The notes: generated by a model from the sequence alone, not told the origin. 6,368 bases of DNA from Actinomycetales bacterium (GCA_012513625.1 JAAZBW010000209.1:1-6368); one strand, 5' to 3'; shown: positions 1-5,978, counted from the first letter of the stretch. Program-made: numbers and translations.

Positions 1-60
1 CTTGAACGCGGGACCTCTTCCTTATCAGGGAAGCGCTCTAACCGACTGAGCTATAGGCCC
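1..60 (-). tRNA. tRNA-Ile (GAU anticodon), 5' part, cut by window edge
   Basis: Read on the minus strand from base 60, the sequence gives a 7-nt acceptor strand (GGGCCTA), a D arm with stem GCTC/GAGC and loop AGTCGGTTA, and an anticodon arm with stem CTTCC/GGAAG and loop CTGATAA. The anticodon GAT lies at bases 26-24. A variable loop and the start of the T arm (CCGCG then TTCAAG) follow. The last T-loop base, the T-stem 3' half, the acceptor 3' strand and the discriminator lie beyond base 1. GAU identifies the isoleucine tRNA that reads AUC/AUU. An ileT gene just downstream of gyrA and the DUF3566 gene is the usual actinobacterial arrangement, often followed by tRNA-Ala, which would be outside this window. 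Confidence 0.96.
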
Positions 61-95
61 GGGGGGTGCTGTTCCTCGGCTGAGGACGCCAGTCG

Positions 96-125
96 AGAAT
101 ATCCCACCGCGCCGCCCCGCCCCAA
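96..125 (-). promoter_or_regulatory. Possible promoter of tRNA-Ile
   Basis: On the minus strand there is TATTCT (101-96; 4 of 6 to TATAAT) with TTGGGG (125-120; 3 of 6 to TTGACA) 18 bases upstream. This would start transcription near base 89 and leave a leader of about 30 nt for RNase P removal. The match is weak. The tRNA could equally be transcribed by read-through from the gyr operon. Confidence 0.3.
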
Positions 126-141
126 CTCGCGTCTGCGCGAG
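126..141 (-). terminator. GC-rich hairpin, possible gyr operon terminator
   Basis: CTCGCG (126-131) and CGCGAG (136-141) form a perfect 6-bp stem around a 4-base loop. It lies 178 bases after the DUF3566 stop and before the tRNA. On the minus strand only two Ts follow, so it is not a classical intrinsic terminator, but U-poor hairpins are common in high-GC actinobacteria. The stem also sits directly upstream of the proposed tRNA promoter, so it could separate the two units. Confidence 0.35.
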
Positions 142-192
142 ATTGGTCACGCGTCCGGGAGTGGGCGCCTCCAGCCCCGACGGCGGAGCTCA

Positions 193-292
193 CCTCTCGC
201 CGTAGCCACACACTCGACGGGAAGGGAGCGGAACCCCAACCACACACTCGCCGGGAAGGGAGCGGAACCCTAACCACACAGTCGGCGAGAGG
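193..292. repeat. 10-bp perfect inverted repeat flanking the 34-bp tandem repeats
   Basis: CCTCTCGCCG at 193-202 is the exact reverse complement of CGGCGAGAGG at 283-292. The 80 bases between them are almost entirely the 34-bp tandem units. The right arm also aligns with the tcgccgggaaggg part of those units with a few changes, so the arm may be a diverged third unit. If transcribed from the DUF3566 side, the two arms could pair and close a large stem-loop. Confidence 0.6.
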
Positions 293-296
293 GGGG
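206..296. repeat. 34-bp direct tandem repeat, two good copies plus a decayed third
   Basis: Copy 1 (206-239) and copy 2 (240-273) are 34 bases each and differ at two positions (A217/C251 and C237/T271). They share the core CGGGAAGGGAGCGGAACCC and a leading CCACACACTCG. A third, partial copy starts at 274 (CCACACAGTCG) and decays after about 14 bases. A further fragment, TCGGCGGGAAG, is at 297-307. The units are back to back without spacers, so this is not a CRISPR. There is no reading frame that supports coding. It occupies the 258-base gap between the DUF3566 stop and the tRNA; its function is unknown. Confidence 0.85.
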
Positions 297-318
297 TCGG
301 CGGGAAGTTTGGGACGGC

Positions 319-864
319 TCAGTCGTCGGTGAAGGTGAGGTGGATGCCGCCCACGAGGGCCGCCACGATGTTGTACAGGAACGCGCCGAGGGTGGAGAGC
401 GCGGTCAGCAGCACCACGTTCAGCACGGCCACGAGCGTGGACAGGGACATCACGCGGTCGAACTTCACGAACTCCATGAGGCCGAGCAGCTGCTCGTTGC
501 CGATATCGAGGAGCAGGGTGTTGATCTTGTCGAACACCGCCATCGAATCCAGTACGCCCCAGATGATCGCGGACGCCACCACGGTCATGATGCCGAACGC
601 CACCGCGAGCAGGAAGCCAAGCTTCATGATGCTCCACGGGTCCACCCGTGCCACCGAGAGGCGGACCCGCCGCGGGCCTGCCAGGCGGGCGACGGACGAG
701 GGCTCCTCGCGCACCACCGGCTCGGACTCCGTCCGCTCACCCTGGGCGCCCGTGGACACGCGGTTGGGCGTGGTGCGCATCGAGTTGCGGGTGGCAGCCG
801 AGGTGGAGCCGGACGGAGGAGGCGGCGGTGGGGCCGAGTGGCGCTGCTCGTCCGTGGTGCTCAT
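319..864 (-). CDS. DUF3566 two-helix membrane protein
   Basis: This 181-residue protein belongs to the actinobacterial DUF3566 family (M. tuberculosis Rv0007 type), whose function is unknown. Residues 1-65 are a low-complexity, probably disordered cytosolic region with a run of six prolines (12-17). A basic family block (RRVRLSVARVDPWS, 65-78) precedes membrane helix 1 (about 79-105). A loop of about 35 residues is followed by helix 2 (about 141-171), with the family signature LNVVLLTALSTLGAF, and a 10-residue acidic tail. The basic residues before helix 1 suggest that both ends are cytosolic. The start is ATG, overlapping the gyrA stop as ATGA, with GGAGG 6 bases upstream inside the gyrA tail codons, so translation is probably coupled to gyrA. 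Position after gyrA is typical for the family. A link to gyrase or to the membrane-attached origin is only a guess. Confidence 0.93.
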   Translation of the reverse strand: MSTTDEQRHSAPPPPPPSGSTSAATRNSMRTTPNRVSTGAQGERTESEPVVREEPSSVARLAGPRRVRLSVARVDPWSIMKLGFLLAVAFGIMTVVASAIIWGVLDSMAVFDKINTLLLDIGNEQLLGLMEFVKFDRVMSLSTLVAVLNVVLLTALSTLGAFLYNIVAALVGGIHLTFTDD

Positions 865-3725
865 CGCGTGCCTCCATCATCGATCTCATCGGCGGGATCG
901 CCGGTCACACCTGCCTCGCGGGCCGCTGCGGACCCAGCAGGTTCACCAACCGTACCGCCGTTCGGGCCCTCATTCGCGCCGTTGTTACCGGAGTCACCGT
1001 TCTCATCTTCGGTAGGACCGCCGGCCTCGCCGCCGGCCGCGGCCCCCGCATCCGCAACTTCCGCAACTTCCGCAACTTCGGCGCCGTTCTCCGCGTTCCG
1101 GGCGATCGCGATGATGCGGTCCCCGTCATCCGGCTTGGCGAACGTCACGCCCTGGGTGTTGCGGCCGGTGCGGTTGACCTCGGACACGGCCGAGCGCACG
1201 ATCCGGCCCTTTTCCATGATCACGAGCACCTCGGTGGACTCGTCCACCACGAGCGCCCCCACGAGGTCTCCGCGGGCCTCCACCAGGTTCGCCACCTTGA
1301 TGCCGAGGCCGCCGCGGCCCTGCACTCGGTACTCATCGAGCAGGGTCCGCTTCGCGAACCCGCCCTCGGTCACCACGAACAGGTCGGAGTCCTCCACCAC
1401 CTTCTCCATGGTCAGGAGCGAGTCACCCTCCCGGAAACGCATGCCGAGCACGCCGGAGGTGGCGCGGCCCATGGGACGCAACTGTTCGTCGTCGGCGTGG
1501 AAACGGAGCGACTGGCCGCGGCGCGTGACCAGCACGAGGTCATCGGACCCGTCCACGAGCGCGGCACCCACGAGCTCATCGATCCCGTGGCCCTCCCACT
1601 CGCGCAGGTTGATGGCGATCACGCCGCCGGAGCGGTTCGAGTCGAACTCGGAGAGGCGCGTCTTCTTCACGAGCCCGCCGCGGTTGGCGAGCACCAGGTA
1701 CTCCGCCTCCTCGTAGCTGGAGATGTTGAGCACCTCCGCTATCTGCTCCTCCGGCTGGAAGGCGAGGAGGTTCGCCACATGCTGGCCCTTGGAGTCGCGC
1801 CCGCCCTCGGGCAGGTCGTACGCCTTCGCGCGGTAGACGCGTCCCTTGTTGGTGAAGAACAGCAACCAGTCGTGGGTTGAGGTGGTGAAGAAGTGGGCCA
1901 CCACATCGTCCTCACGCAGAGAGGCTCCCCGGACCCCCTTACCGCCCCGGTGCTGGGCCCGGTACGCGTCCGTGCGGGTGCGCTTCGCGTAGCCGGAACG
2001 CGTGATCGTGACCACCACGTCCTCGCGGGGAATCAGGTCCTCATCGGACATGTCCCCATCGAACGGCATGATGGTGCTGCGGCGCTCGTCCCCGTACTTC
2101 TCCACGATCTCGCCGAGCTCGGTGCCCACGATCGCGCGCTGCCGCGCGGGGGTGTTGATGATGTCCCGGTAATCGATGATCCGGGCTTCGAGTTCCTCGT
2201 ACTCATCGATGATCTTCTGCCGCTCCATCGCGGCCAGGCGGCGCAGCTGCAGGGAGAGGATGGCCTCCGCCTGGTCCTCGTCCACCTCCAAGAGCGCCAT
2301 CACGCCAGTGCGCGCCTCCTCCTGGGTCCGCGAGGCGCGAATGAGCGCGATCACCTCGTCCAGGGCGTCGAGGGCCTTCAGGTAGCCGCGCAGGATGTGC
2401 ATCCGCTTTTCGGCCTTGGCCAGCAGGAACTGGGTCCGCCGGACAATCACCTCGAGCTGGTGGTCCACCCAGTGCCGCACGAAACCATCGAGAGAGAGGG
2501 TGCGCGGCACCCCGTCCACGAGCGCCAACATGTTGGCCGGGAAGTTGTCCTGCAGCTGCGTGTGCTTGTAGAGGTTGTTGAGGACCACCTTCGCGATCGC
2601 GTCCCGCTTCAGCACGATCACGATGCGCAGGCCCGCGCGGCCCGAGGTTTCGTCCCGCAGGTCCGCGATCCCGGTGAGGCGCCCGTCCTTCACGAGCTGG
2701 GCGATCTTCTCCACCAGGTTGTCCGGATTCACCTGGTACGGCAGCTCCGTGACCACGAGGCACTGGCGGCCGTGGATCTCCTCCACGGAGACGATGGCCC
2801 GCTGCGGGACCGAGCCGCGCCCGGTCCGGTACATGTCCTCGATCCCGCGGCGCCCCAAAATGGTGGCGCCCGTGGGGAAGTCCGGCCCCTTCACCCGCTG
2901 CATCAGCGCCTCGAGCAGCTCCTCGCGGCTGGCCTGCGGGTTCTCCAGGAACCACTGCACGCCGGAGGAGACCTCGCGCAGGTTGTGCGGCGGGATACGC
3001 GTGGCCATGCCCACCGCGATCCCCTCCGAGCCGTTGACCAGCAGGTTCGGGAACCGCGCCGGCATCACCATGGGCTCGAGGTTGCGCCCGTCGTAGTTCG
3101 GCTGGAAGTCCACCGTGTCCGATTCGATGTCCCGCACGATCTCGAGCGCGAGCGGCGCCATCCGCGCCTCCGTGTACCGGGCCGCCGCCGCGCCCAGGTT
3201 GCCGGGCGTGCCGAAGTTGCCCTGCCCGGAGACGAGCGGGTAGCGCATGGACCAGCTCTGTGCGAGCCGCACGAGCGAGTCGTAGATCGCACCATCACCG
3301 TGCGGGTGGTAGTGCCCCATCACCTCGCCCACGATCCTCGCCGATTTCGAGAACGCGGAGCTCGGCCGGAAACCACCGTCGTACATCGCGTACAGCACGC
3401 GCCTGTGCACGGGCTTGAGGCCGTCACGCACGTCCGGGAGCGCGCGGCCCACGATCACGCTCATCGCGTAGTCGAGGTAGCTCCGCTGCATCTCGGCCTG
3501 CAGGTCCACCCGCTCCACGCGGTCGCGGCCATCCACGGACACGCTGATCGGCGCACCCGAGCCCTCGTACTCCGTTCCCGCGGGAACCTCGCCGTCCGTA
3601 CCAGCGGACGCTGCGTCGTCGTCCCCGACGACGGAGCCCGAGTCCGCGCCCAGGTCCTCCTCGGGACCGGGCCGGGTCTCGTCGTCGCCGGGACCGCTGG
3701 GGGGAAGGTTGTCGTTGGTGCTCAT
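861..3725 (-). CDS. gyrA: DNA gyrase subunit A (EC 5.6.2.2), with long acidic N- and C-terminal tails
   Basis: GyrA cuts and reseals the gate DNA segment and wraps DNA in the A2B2 gyrase. Residues 1-about 65 are an acidic disordered extension (15 D/E and one R in the first 57). The core starts near residue 77 (AEMQRSYLDYAMSV). The winged-helix region carries the QRDR (HPHGDGAIYD, 140-149), catalytic Tyr184 after Arg183, and DNA-intercalating Ile236 (E. coli Ile174). Tower and coiled coil follow to about 560. The six-bladed C-terminal domain (about 568-875) has the GyrA box QHRGGKG (591-597) and a second, altered box QGRGGLG (802-808). Residues 880-954 form an acidic, Gly/Asn/Ala-rich tail. 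The length of 954 compares with 838 in M. tuberculosis and 875 in E. coli; the excess is mostly in the two tails. The upstream ATG is chosen because AGGA lies 4 bases before it and the next in-frame Met is already inside the core. It sits 76 bases after gyrB. Odd residues are Gly145 and Ala182 (see findings). Confidence 0.98.
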   Translation of the reverse strand: MSTNDNLPPSGPGDDETRPGPEEDLGADSGSVVGDDDAASAGTDGEVPAGTEYEGSGAPISVSVDGRDRVERVDLQAEMQRSYLDYAMSVIVGRALPDVRDGLKPVHRRVLYAMYDGGFRPSSAFSKSARIVGEVMGHYHPHGDGAIYDSLVRLAQSWSMRYPLVSGQGNFGTPGNLGAAAARYTEARMAPLALEIVRDIESDTVDFQPNYDGRNLEPMVMPARFPNLLVNGSEGIAVGMATRIPPHNLREVSSGVQWFLENPQASREELLEALMQRVKGPDFPTGATILGRRGIEDMYRTGRGSVPQRAIVSVEEIHGRQCLVVTELPYQVNPDNLVEKIAQLVKDGRLTGIADLRDETSGRAGLRIVIVLKRDAIAKVVLNNLYKHTQLQDNFPANMLALVDGVPRTLSLDGFVRHWVDHQLEVIVRRTQFLLAKAEKRMHILRGYLKALDALDEVIALIRASRTQEEARTGVMALLEVDEDQAEAILSLQLRRLAAMERQKIIDEYEELEARIIDYRDIINTPARQRAIVGTELGEIVEKYGDERRSTIMPFDGDMSDEDLIPREDVVVTITRSGYAKRTRTDAYRAQHRGGKGVRGASLREDDVVAHFFTTSTHDWLLFFTNKGRVYRAKAYDLPEGGRDSKGQHVANLLAFQPEEQIAEVLNISSYEEAEYLVLANRGGLVKKTRLSEFDSNRSGGVIAINLREWEGHGIDELVGAALVDGSDDLVLVTRRGQSLRFHADDEQLRPMGRATSGVLGMRFREGDSLLTMEKVVEDSDLFVVTEGGFAKRTLLDEYRVQGRGGLGIKVANLVEARGDLVGALVVDESTEVLVIMEKGRIVRSAVSEVNRTGRNTQGVTFAKPDDGDRIIAIARNAENGAEVAEVAEVADAGAAAGGEAGGPTEDENGDSGNNGANEGPNGGTVGEPAGSAAAREAGVTGDPADEIDDGGTR
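865..875 (-). promoter_or_regulatory. Ribosome binding site of the DUF3566 gene
   Basis: GGAGG at 875-871 is 6 bases upstream of the ATG at 864-862 and lies within the last codons of gyrA. Together with the ATGA stop/start overlap it supports this start and coupled translation. Confidence 0.8.
1051..1079 (-). repeat. 9-bp in-frame microsatellite in gyrA (Glu-Val-Ala x3)
   Basis: Three perfect copies of GAAGTTGCG (minus strand) encode EVAEVAEVA, residues 883-891, at the start of the GyrA acidic tail. The period of 9 is a multiple of three, so slippage would change tail length by three residues without breaking the frame. The AT-rich codons GAA and GTT stand out against the strongly G/C-ending codons around them. 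Confidence 0.9.
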
Positions 3726-3733
3726 CTTTTCCT
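3726..3733 (-). promoter_or_regulatory. Ribosome binding site of gyrA
   Basis: AGGA at 3733-3730, followed by AAAG, precedes the ATG at 3725-3723. The spacing is short (4 bases) but acceptable. It supports the far-upstream start and so the acidic N-terminal extension. Confidence 0.65.
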
Positions 3734-3785
3734 AGCTGTGCTGCTGCGGGAACGGGGAGGTGGGCCGGTCGGTGCGCGGGGCGCG

Positions 3786-3797
3786 TCCGCCGGCGGA
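3786..3797. other. 12-bp perfect palindrome in the gyrB-gyrA gap
   Basis: TCCGCCGGCGGA lies 4 bases after the gyrB stop codon. As RNA it could form only a 4-bp stem with a 4-base loop and no T tract follows, so it is too weak to call a terminator. It might act as a small mRNA-stabilising or processing element in the 76-base gap, or be chance in GC-rich sequence. I see no separate gyrA promoter here, which fits a gyrB-gyrA operon. Confidence 0.3.
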
Positions 3798-3801
3798 TCG
3801 G

Positions 3802-5838
3802 CTAGATATCGAGGAAGCGCACATCGTGGGCGTTGCGCTGGATGAAGCTCCGGCGTGAGTCCACGTCCTCGCCCATGAGGATCGTGAAGATCTCATCGGC
3901 GGCCGCGGCGTCCTCCACCGTGATCTGGCGGAGGGTGCGGGTCTCGGGGTTCATGGTGGTCTCCCAGAGCTCCTGGTCGTTCATCTCTCCGAGGCCCTTG
4001 TAGCGCTGGATACCGCCATCGCTGGTGGCGGCCCTCGGCATGCGCTTGCCGTTCGCGAGGCCGTACTCGAGGAGAGCGTCTCGCTCACGATCGCTGAACA
4101 CGTACTCGTGTGCCGCGTTCGTCCACTTCAGGCGGTAGAGCGGCGGCTGCGCAAGGTAGACGTGGCCCTCGGAGATGAGCGGCTTCATGTAACGGAACAG
4201 CAGGGTGAGCAGGAGAGTGGTGATGTGCTGGCCGTCCACGTCCGCATCTGCCATCAGCACCACCTTGTGGTAGCGCAGCCGGTCCAGATCGAAGTCCTCC
4301 TGGCCCACGCCCGTGCCCACTGCGGTGATGATCGAGTTGATGGTGTCCGAGCTGAGGGCCCGGTCCGGGCGGGCCTTCTCCACGTTCAGGATCTTGCCGC
4401 GCAGGGGCAGGATCGCCTGGGTGAGGGGGTCCCGGCCCTGGACGGCGGTGCCGCCGGCCGAGTCACCCTCCACGAAGAACAGCTCCGCCTCGCGCGGATC
4501 GCGGGTGGTGCAGTCCTTCAGCTTGCCGGGCATCGAGGCGGACTCGAGGGCGCCCTTGCGGCGGGTGGCCTCGCGCGCCTTACGGGCGGCGATCCGGGCG
4601 GCCGCGGCGTTGCCCGCCTTGCGGATCACCTCACGCGCCTCCGAGGGGTTCGCGTCCAGCCAGTCCCCGAGCCGGGCGTAGAGCTGCTGCTGCACGTAGG
4701 TGCGGGCCTCGGTGTTGCCCAGCTTGGTCTTGGTCTGGCCCTCGAACTGGGGTTCGCCCAGTTTGATCGAGACAACGGCGGTGAGGCCCTCCCGGATGTC
4801 ATCCCCCGTGAGGTTGTCATCCTTCTCCTTGAGGATCGCCTTGTCCCGGGCGTACTTGTTGATCACCGAGGTGAGCGCGGAGCGGAAGCCCTCCTCGTGG
4901 GTGCCGCCCTCCGAGGTGTTGATGGTGTTCGCGTAGGTGTGCACGGACTCGGAGTAGCCGCTGGTCCACTGCATGGCGATCTCTAGCGAGATCTGGCGGT
5001 CCTCGTCCTCCGCGGCGATATCAATGATCTCCGGGTGGATCACCTCCACCTTCTTCGCGGAGTTCAGGTACTTCACGAAGTCCACGAGGCCCTCCTCGTA
5101 CATGTACGAGACCTCGCGGAACGACTTGGGATCGTCCTCCGTTCCGGCGGAGTCCCCGGTGATCTCATCGCCATCGTCCGTGGCGTGCGGCCGCAGGTCC
5201 GTGAACGAGATGCGCAGCCCCTTGTTGAGGAAGGCGTACTGCTGGAAGCGGATGCGGAGTGTTTCGAAATCGAAGTTGGTGGTCTCGAAGATCTCCGGGT
5301 CCGGCCAGAAGGTCTGGGAGGTGCCGTTCTCCTCCGTGGGTTCGCCCTTGACCAGGGTGCCCTGCGGTTTCCCGCCGTTGGCGAAGGTCTGGCGCCACAC
5401 GTGGCCCTGGCGGCGCACCTCAGTCTCCACCCGCCTCGAGAGCGCGTTCACCACCGAGACTCCCACGCCGTGCAGGCCACCCGAGACCGCGTAGCCGCCG
5501 CCGCCGAACTTGCCGCCCGCGTGCAGGATGGTCATGACCACCTCCACCGTGGGCTTTCCCTCGGTGGGGTGGATGTCCACCGGGATTCCGCGGCCGTTGT
5601 CCACCACGCGGCATCCGCCATCCGGCAACAGGGTCACCGCAATGTGGTCTGCTACTCCGGCGAGCGCCTCATCCACCGAGTTGTCCACCACCTCATAGAC
5701 CAGGTGGTGCAGACCGCGCTCCGCCGTGGAGCCGATGTACATGCCGGGCCTCTTGCGGACCGCCTCGAGACCCTCGAGAACTGTGATGGTGGATGCGCCG
5801 TAGTCCCGGGGCGGGGTGGTGTTGTTGGCCTGAGCCAC
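3802..5838 (-). CDS. gyrB: DNA gyrase subunit B (EC 5.6.2.2)
   Basis: GyrB supplies the ATPase and TOPRIM half of gyrase. The 678-residue length fits the actinobacterial form (675 in M. tuberculosis), without the roughly 170-residue insert of Gram-negative GyrB. GHKL ATPase: catalytic Glu49 and Asn53 (YEVVDNSVDEA), Asp80 (VVDNGRGIP), and the glycine-rich ATP lid at 108-128 (GGKFGGGGYAVSGGLHGVGVS). The transducer has the QTK loop (368-370). TOPRIM: EGDSAGG at 457-463 with catalytic Glu457, PLRGKILNVEKAR at 478-490, and metal ligands Asp531/Asp533/Asp535 (DADVDG). The GyrA-contacting tail starts with QRYKGLGEMN (611-620) and ends DVRFLDI. An acidic stretch (221-236) follows the ADP-side strand, as in relatives. 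The start is GTG (5838-5836), supported by AAGGAG 8 bases upstream. It probably forms an operon with gyrA and the DUF3566 gene. Unusual residues are Thr499, where E. coli has Glu466, and Val466, where E. coli has Lys433. Confidence 0.98.
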   Translation of the reverse strand: MAQANNTTPPRDYGASTITVLEGLEAVRKRPGMYIGSTAERGLHHLVYEVVDNSVDEALAGVADHIAVTLLPDGGCRVVDNGRGIPVDIHPTEGKPTVEVVMTILHAGGKFGGGGYAVSGGLHGVGVSVVNALSRRVETEVRRQGHVWRQTFANGGKPQGTLVKGEPTEENGTSQTFWPDPEIFETTNFDFETLRIRFQQYAFLNKGLRISFTDLRPHATDDGDEITGDSAGTEDDPKSFREVSYMYEEGLVDFVKYLNSAKKVEVIHPEIIDIAAEDEDRQISLEIAMQWTSGYSESVHTYANTINTSEGGTHEEGFRSALTSVINKYARDKAILKEKDDNLTGDDIREGLTAVVSIKLGEPQFEGQTKTKLGNTEARTYVQQQLYARLGDWLDANPSEAREVIRKAGNAAAARIAARKAREATRRKGALESASMPGKLKDCTTRDPREAELFFVEGDSAGGTAVQGRDPLTQAILPLRGKILNVEKARPDRALSSDTINSIITAVGTGVGQEDFDLDRLRYHKVVLMADADVDGQHITTLLLTLLFRYMKPLISEGHVYLAQPPLYRLKWTNAAHEYVFSDRERDALLEYGLANGKRMPRAATSDGGIQRYKGLGEMNDQELWETTMNPETRTLRQITVEDAAAADEIFTILMGEDVDSRRSFIQRNAHDVRFLDI

Positions 5839-5846
5839 GCGCGGTA

Positions 5847-5852
5847 CTCCTT
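5847..5852 (-). promoter_or_regulatory. Ribosome binding site of gyrB, selecting a GTG start
   Basis: AAGGAG at 5852-5847 is a strong Shine-Dalgarno sequence 8 bases before GTG at 5838-5836. No ATG in frame is better placed: the next Met codon is residue 33, already inside the ATPase domain. Confidence 0.9.
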
Positions 5853-5875
5853 AGGTTCCGTGTGCGCCCGCGATG

Positions 5876-5891
5876 CCGCCCCTGTGGGCGG
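5876..5891 (-). other. GC hairpin in the gyrB leader
   Basis: CCGCCC (5876-5881) and GGGCGG (5886-5891) form a perfect 6-bp stem with loop CTGT. In the gyrB mRNA it ends 23 bases before the Shine-Dalgarno sequence. It includes another CCTGTG (5881-5886), the hexamer seen in the promoter dyad. A role in leader stability or translation control is possible but not shown. Confidence 0.4.
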
Positions 5892-5961
5892 GTGGTGCGC
5901 AGGCAGGGGTGCCCGGTTCCGGACACCACCGCAGCCCGCTCCCCCGCGTGCAGGGTCCTGC

Positions 5962-5978
5962 GAGCATCGTGCTCACGA
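5962..5978 (-). other. Overlapping dyads in the gyrB leader
   Basis: GAGCA-TCG-TGCTC (5962-5974) is a perfect 5-bp stem with a 3-base loop. TCGTG-CT-CACGA (5967-5978) is a second perfect dyad that shares half of it. The first can form in RNA; the second, with a 2-base gap, is more like a protein-binding dyad in DNA. Given the proposed start near 6004 they lie about 26-42 bases into the transcript. Confidence 0.4.

Noticed and set aside
206..296. CRISPR-like repeats
   Set aside because: The 34-bp units are directly adjacent with no unique spacers, and no cas genes are nearby.
340..1716. A 458-codon open frame on the plus strand, antisense to the DUF3566 gene and gyrA
   Set aside because: Same GC-rich antisense artefact; Ala/Ser/Pro/His-rich with no domain, and it overlaps two well supported genes.
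1893..3845. A 650-codon open frame on the plus strand, antisense to gyrA
   Set aside because: In GC-rich genes with G/C-ending codons the opposite strand often lacks stops. The translation is low-complexity (His/Arg/Val/Leu-rich), has no recognisable domain, and runs across the gyrB-gyrA gap into gyrB, while gyrA is unmistakable on the other strand.
4108..4986. A 292-codon open frame on the plus strand, antisense to gyrB
   Set aside because: Antisense shadow of a fully conserved GyrB region; no domain and no ribosome binding site.
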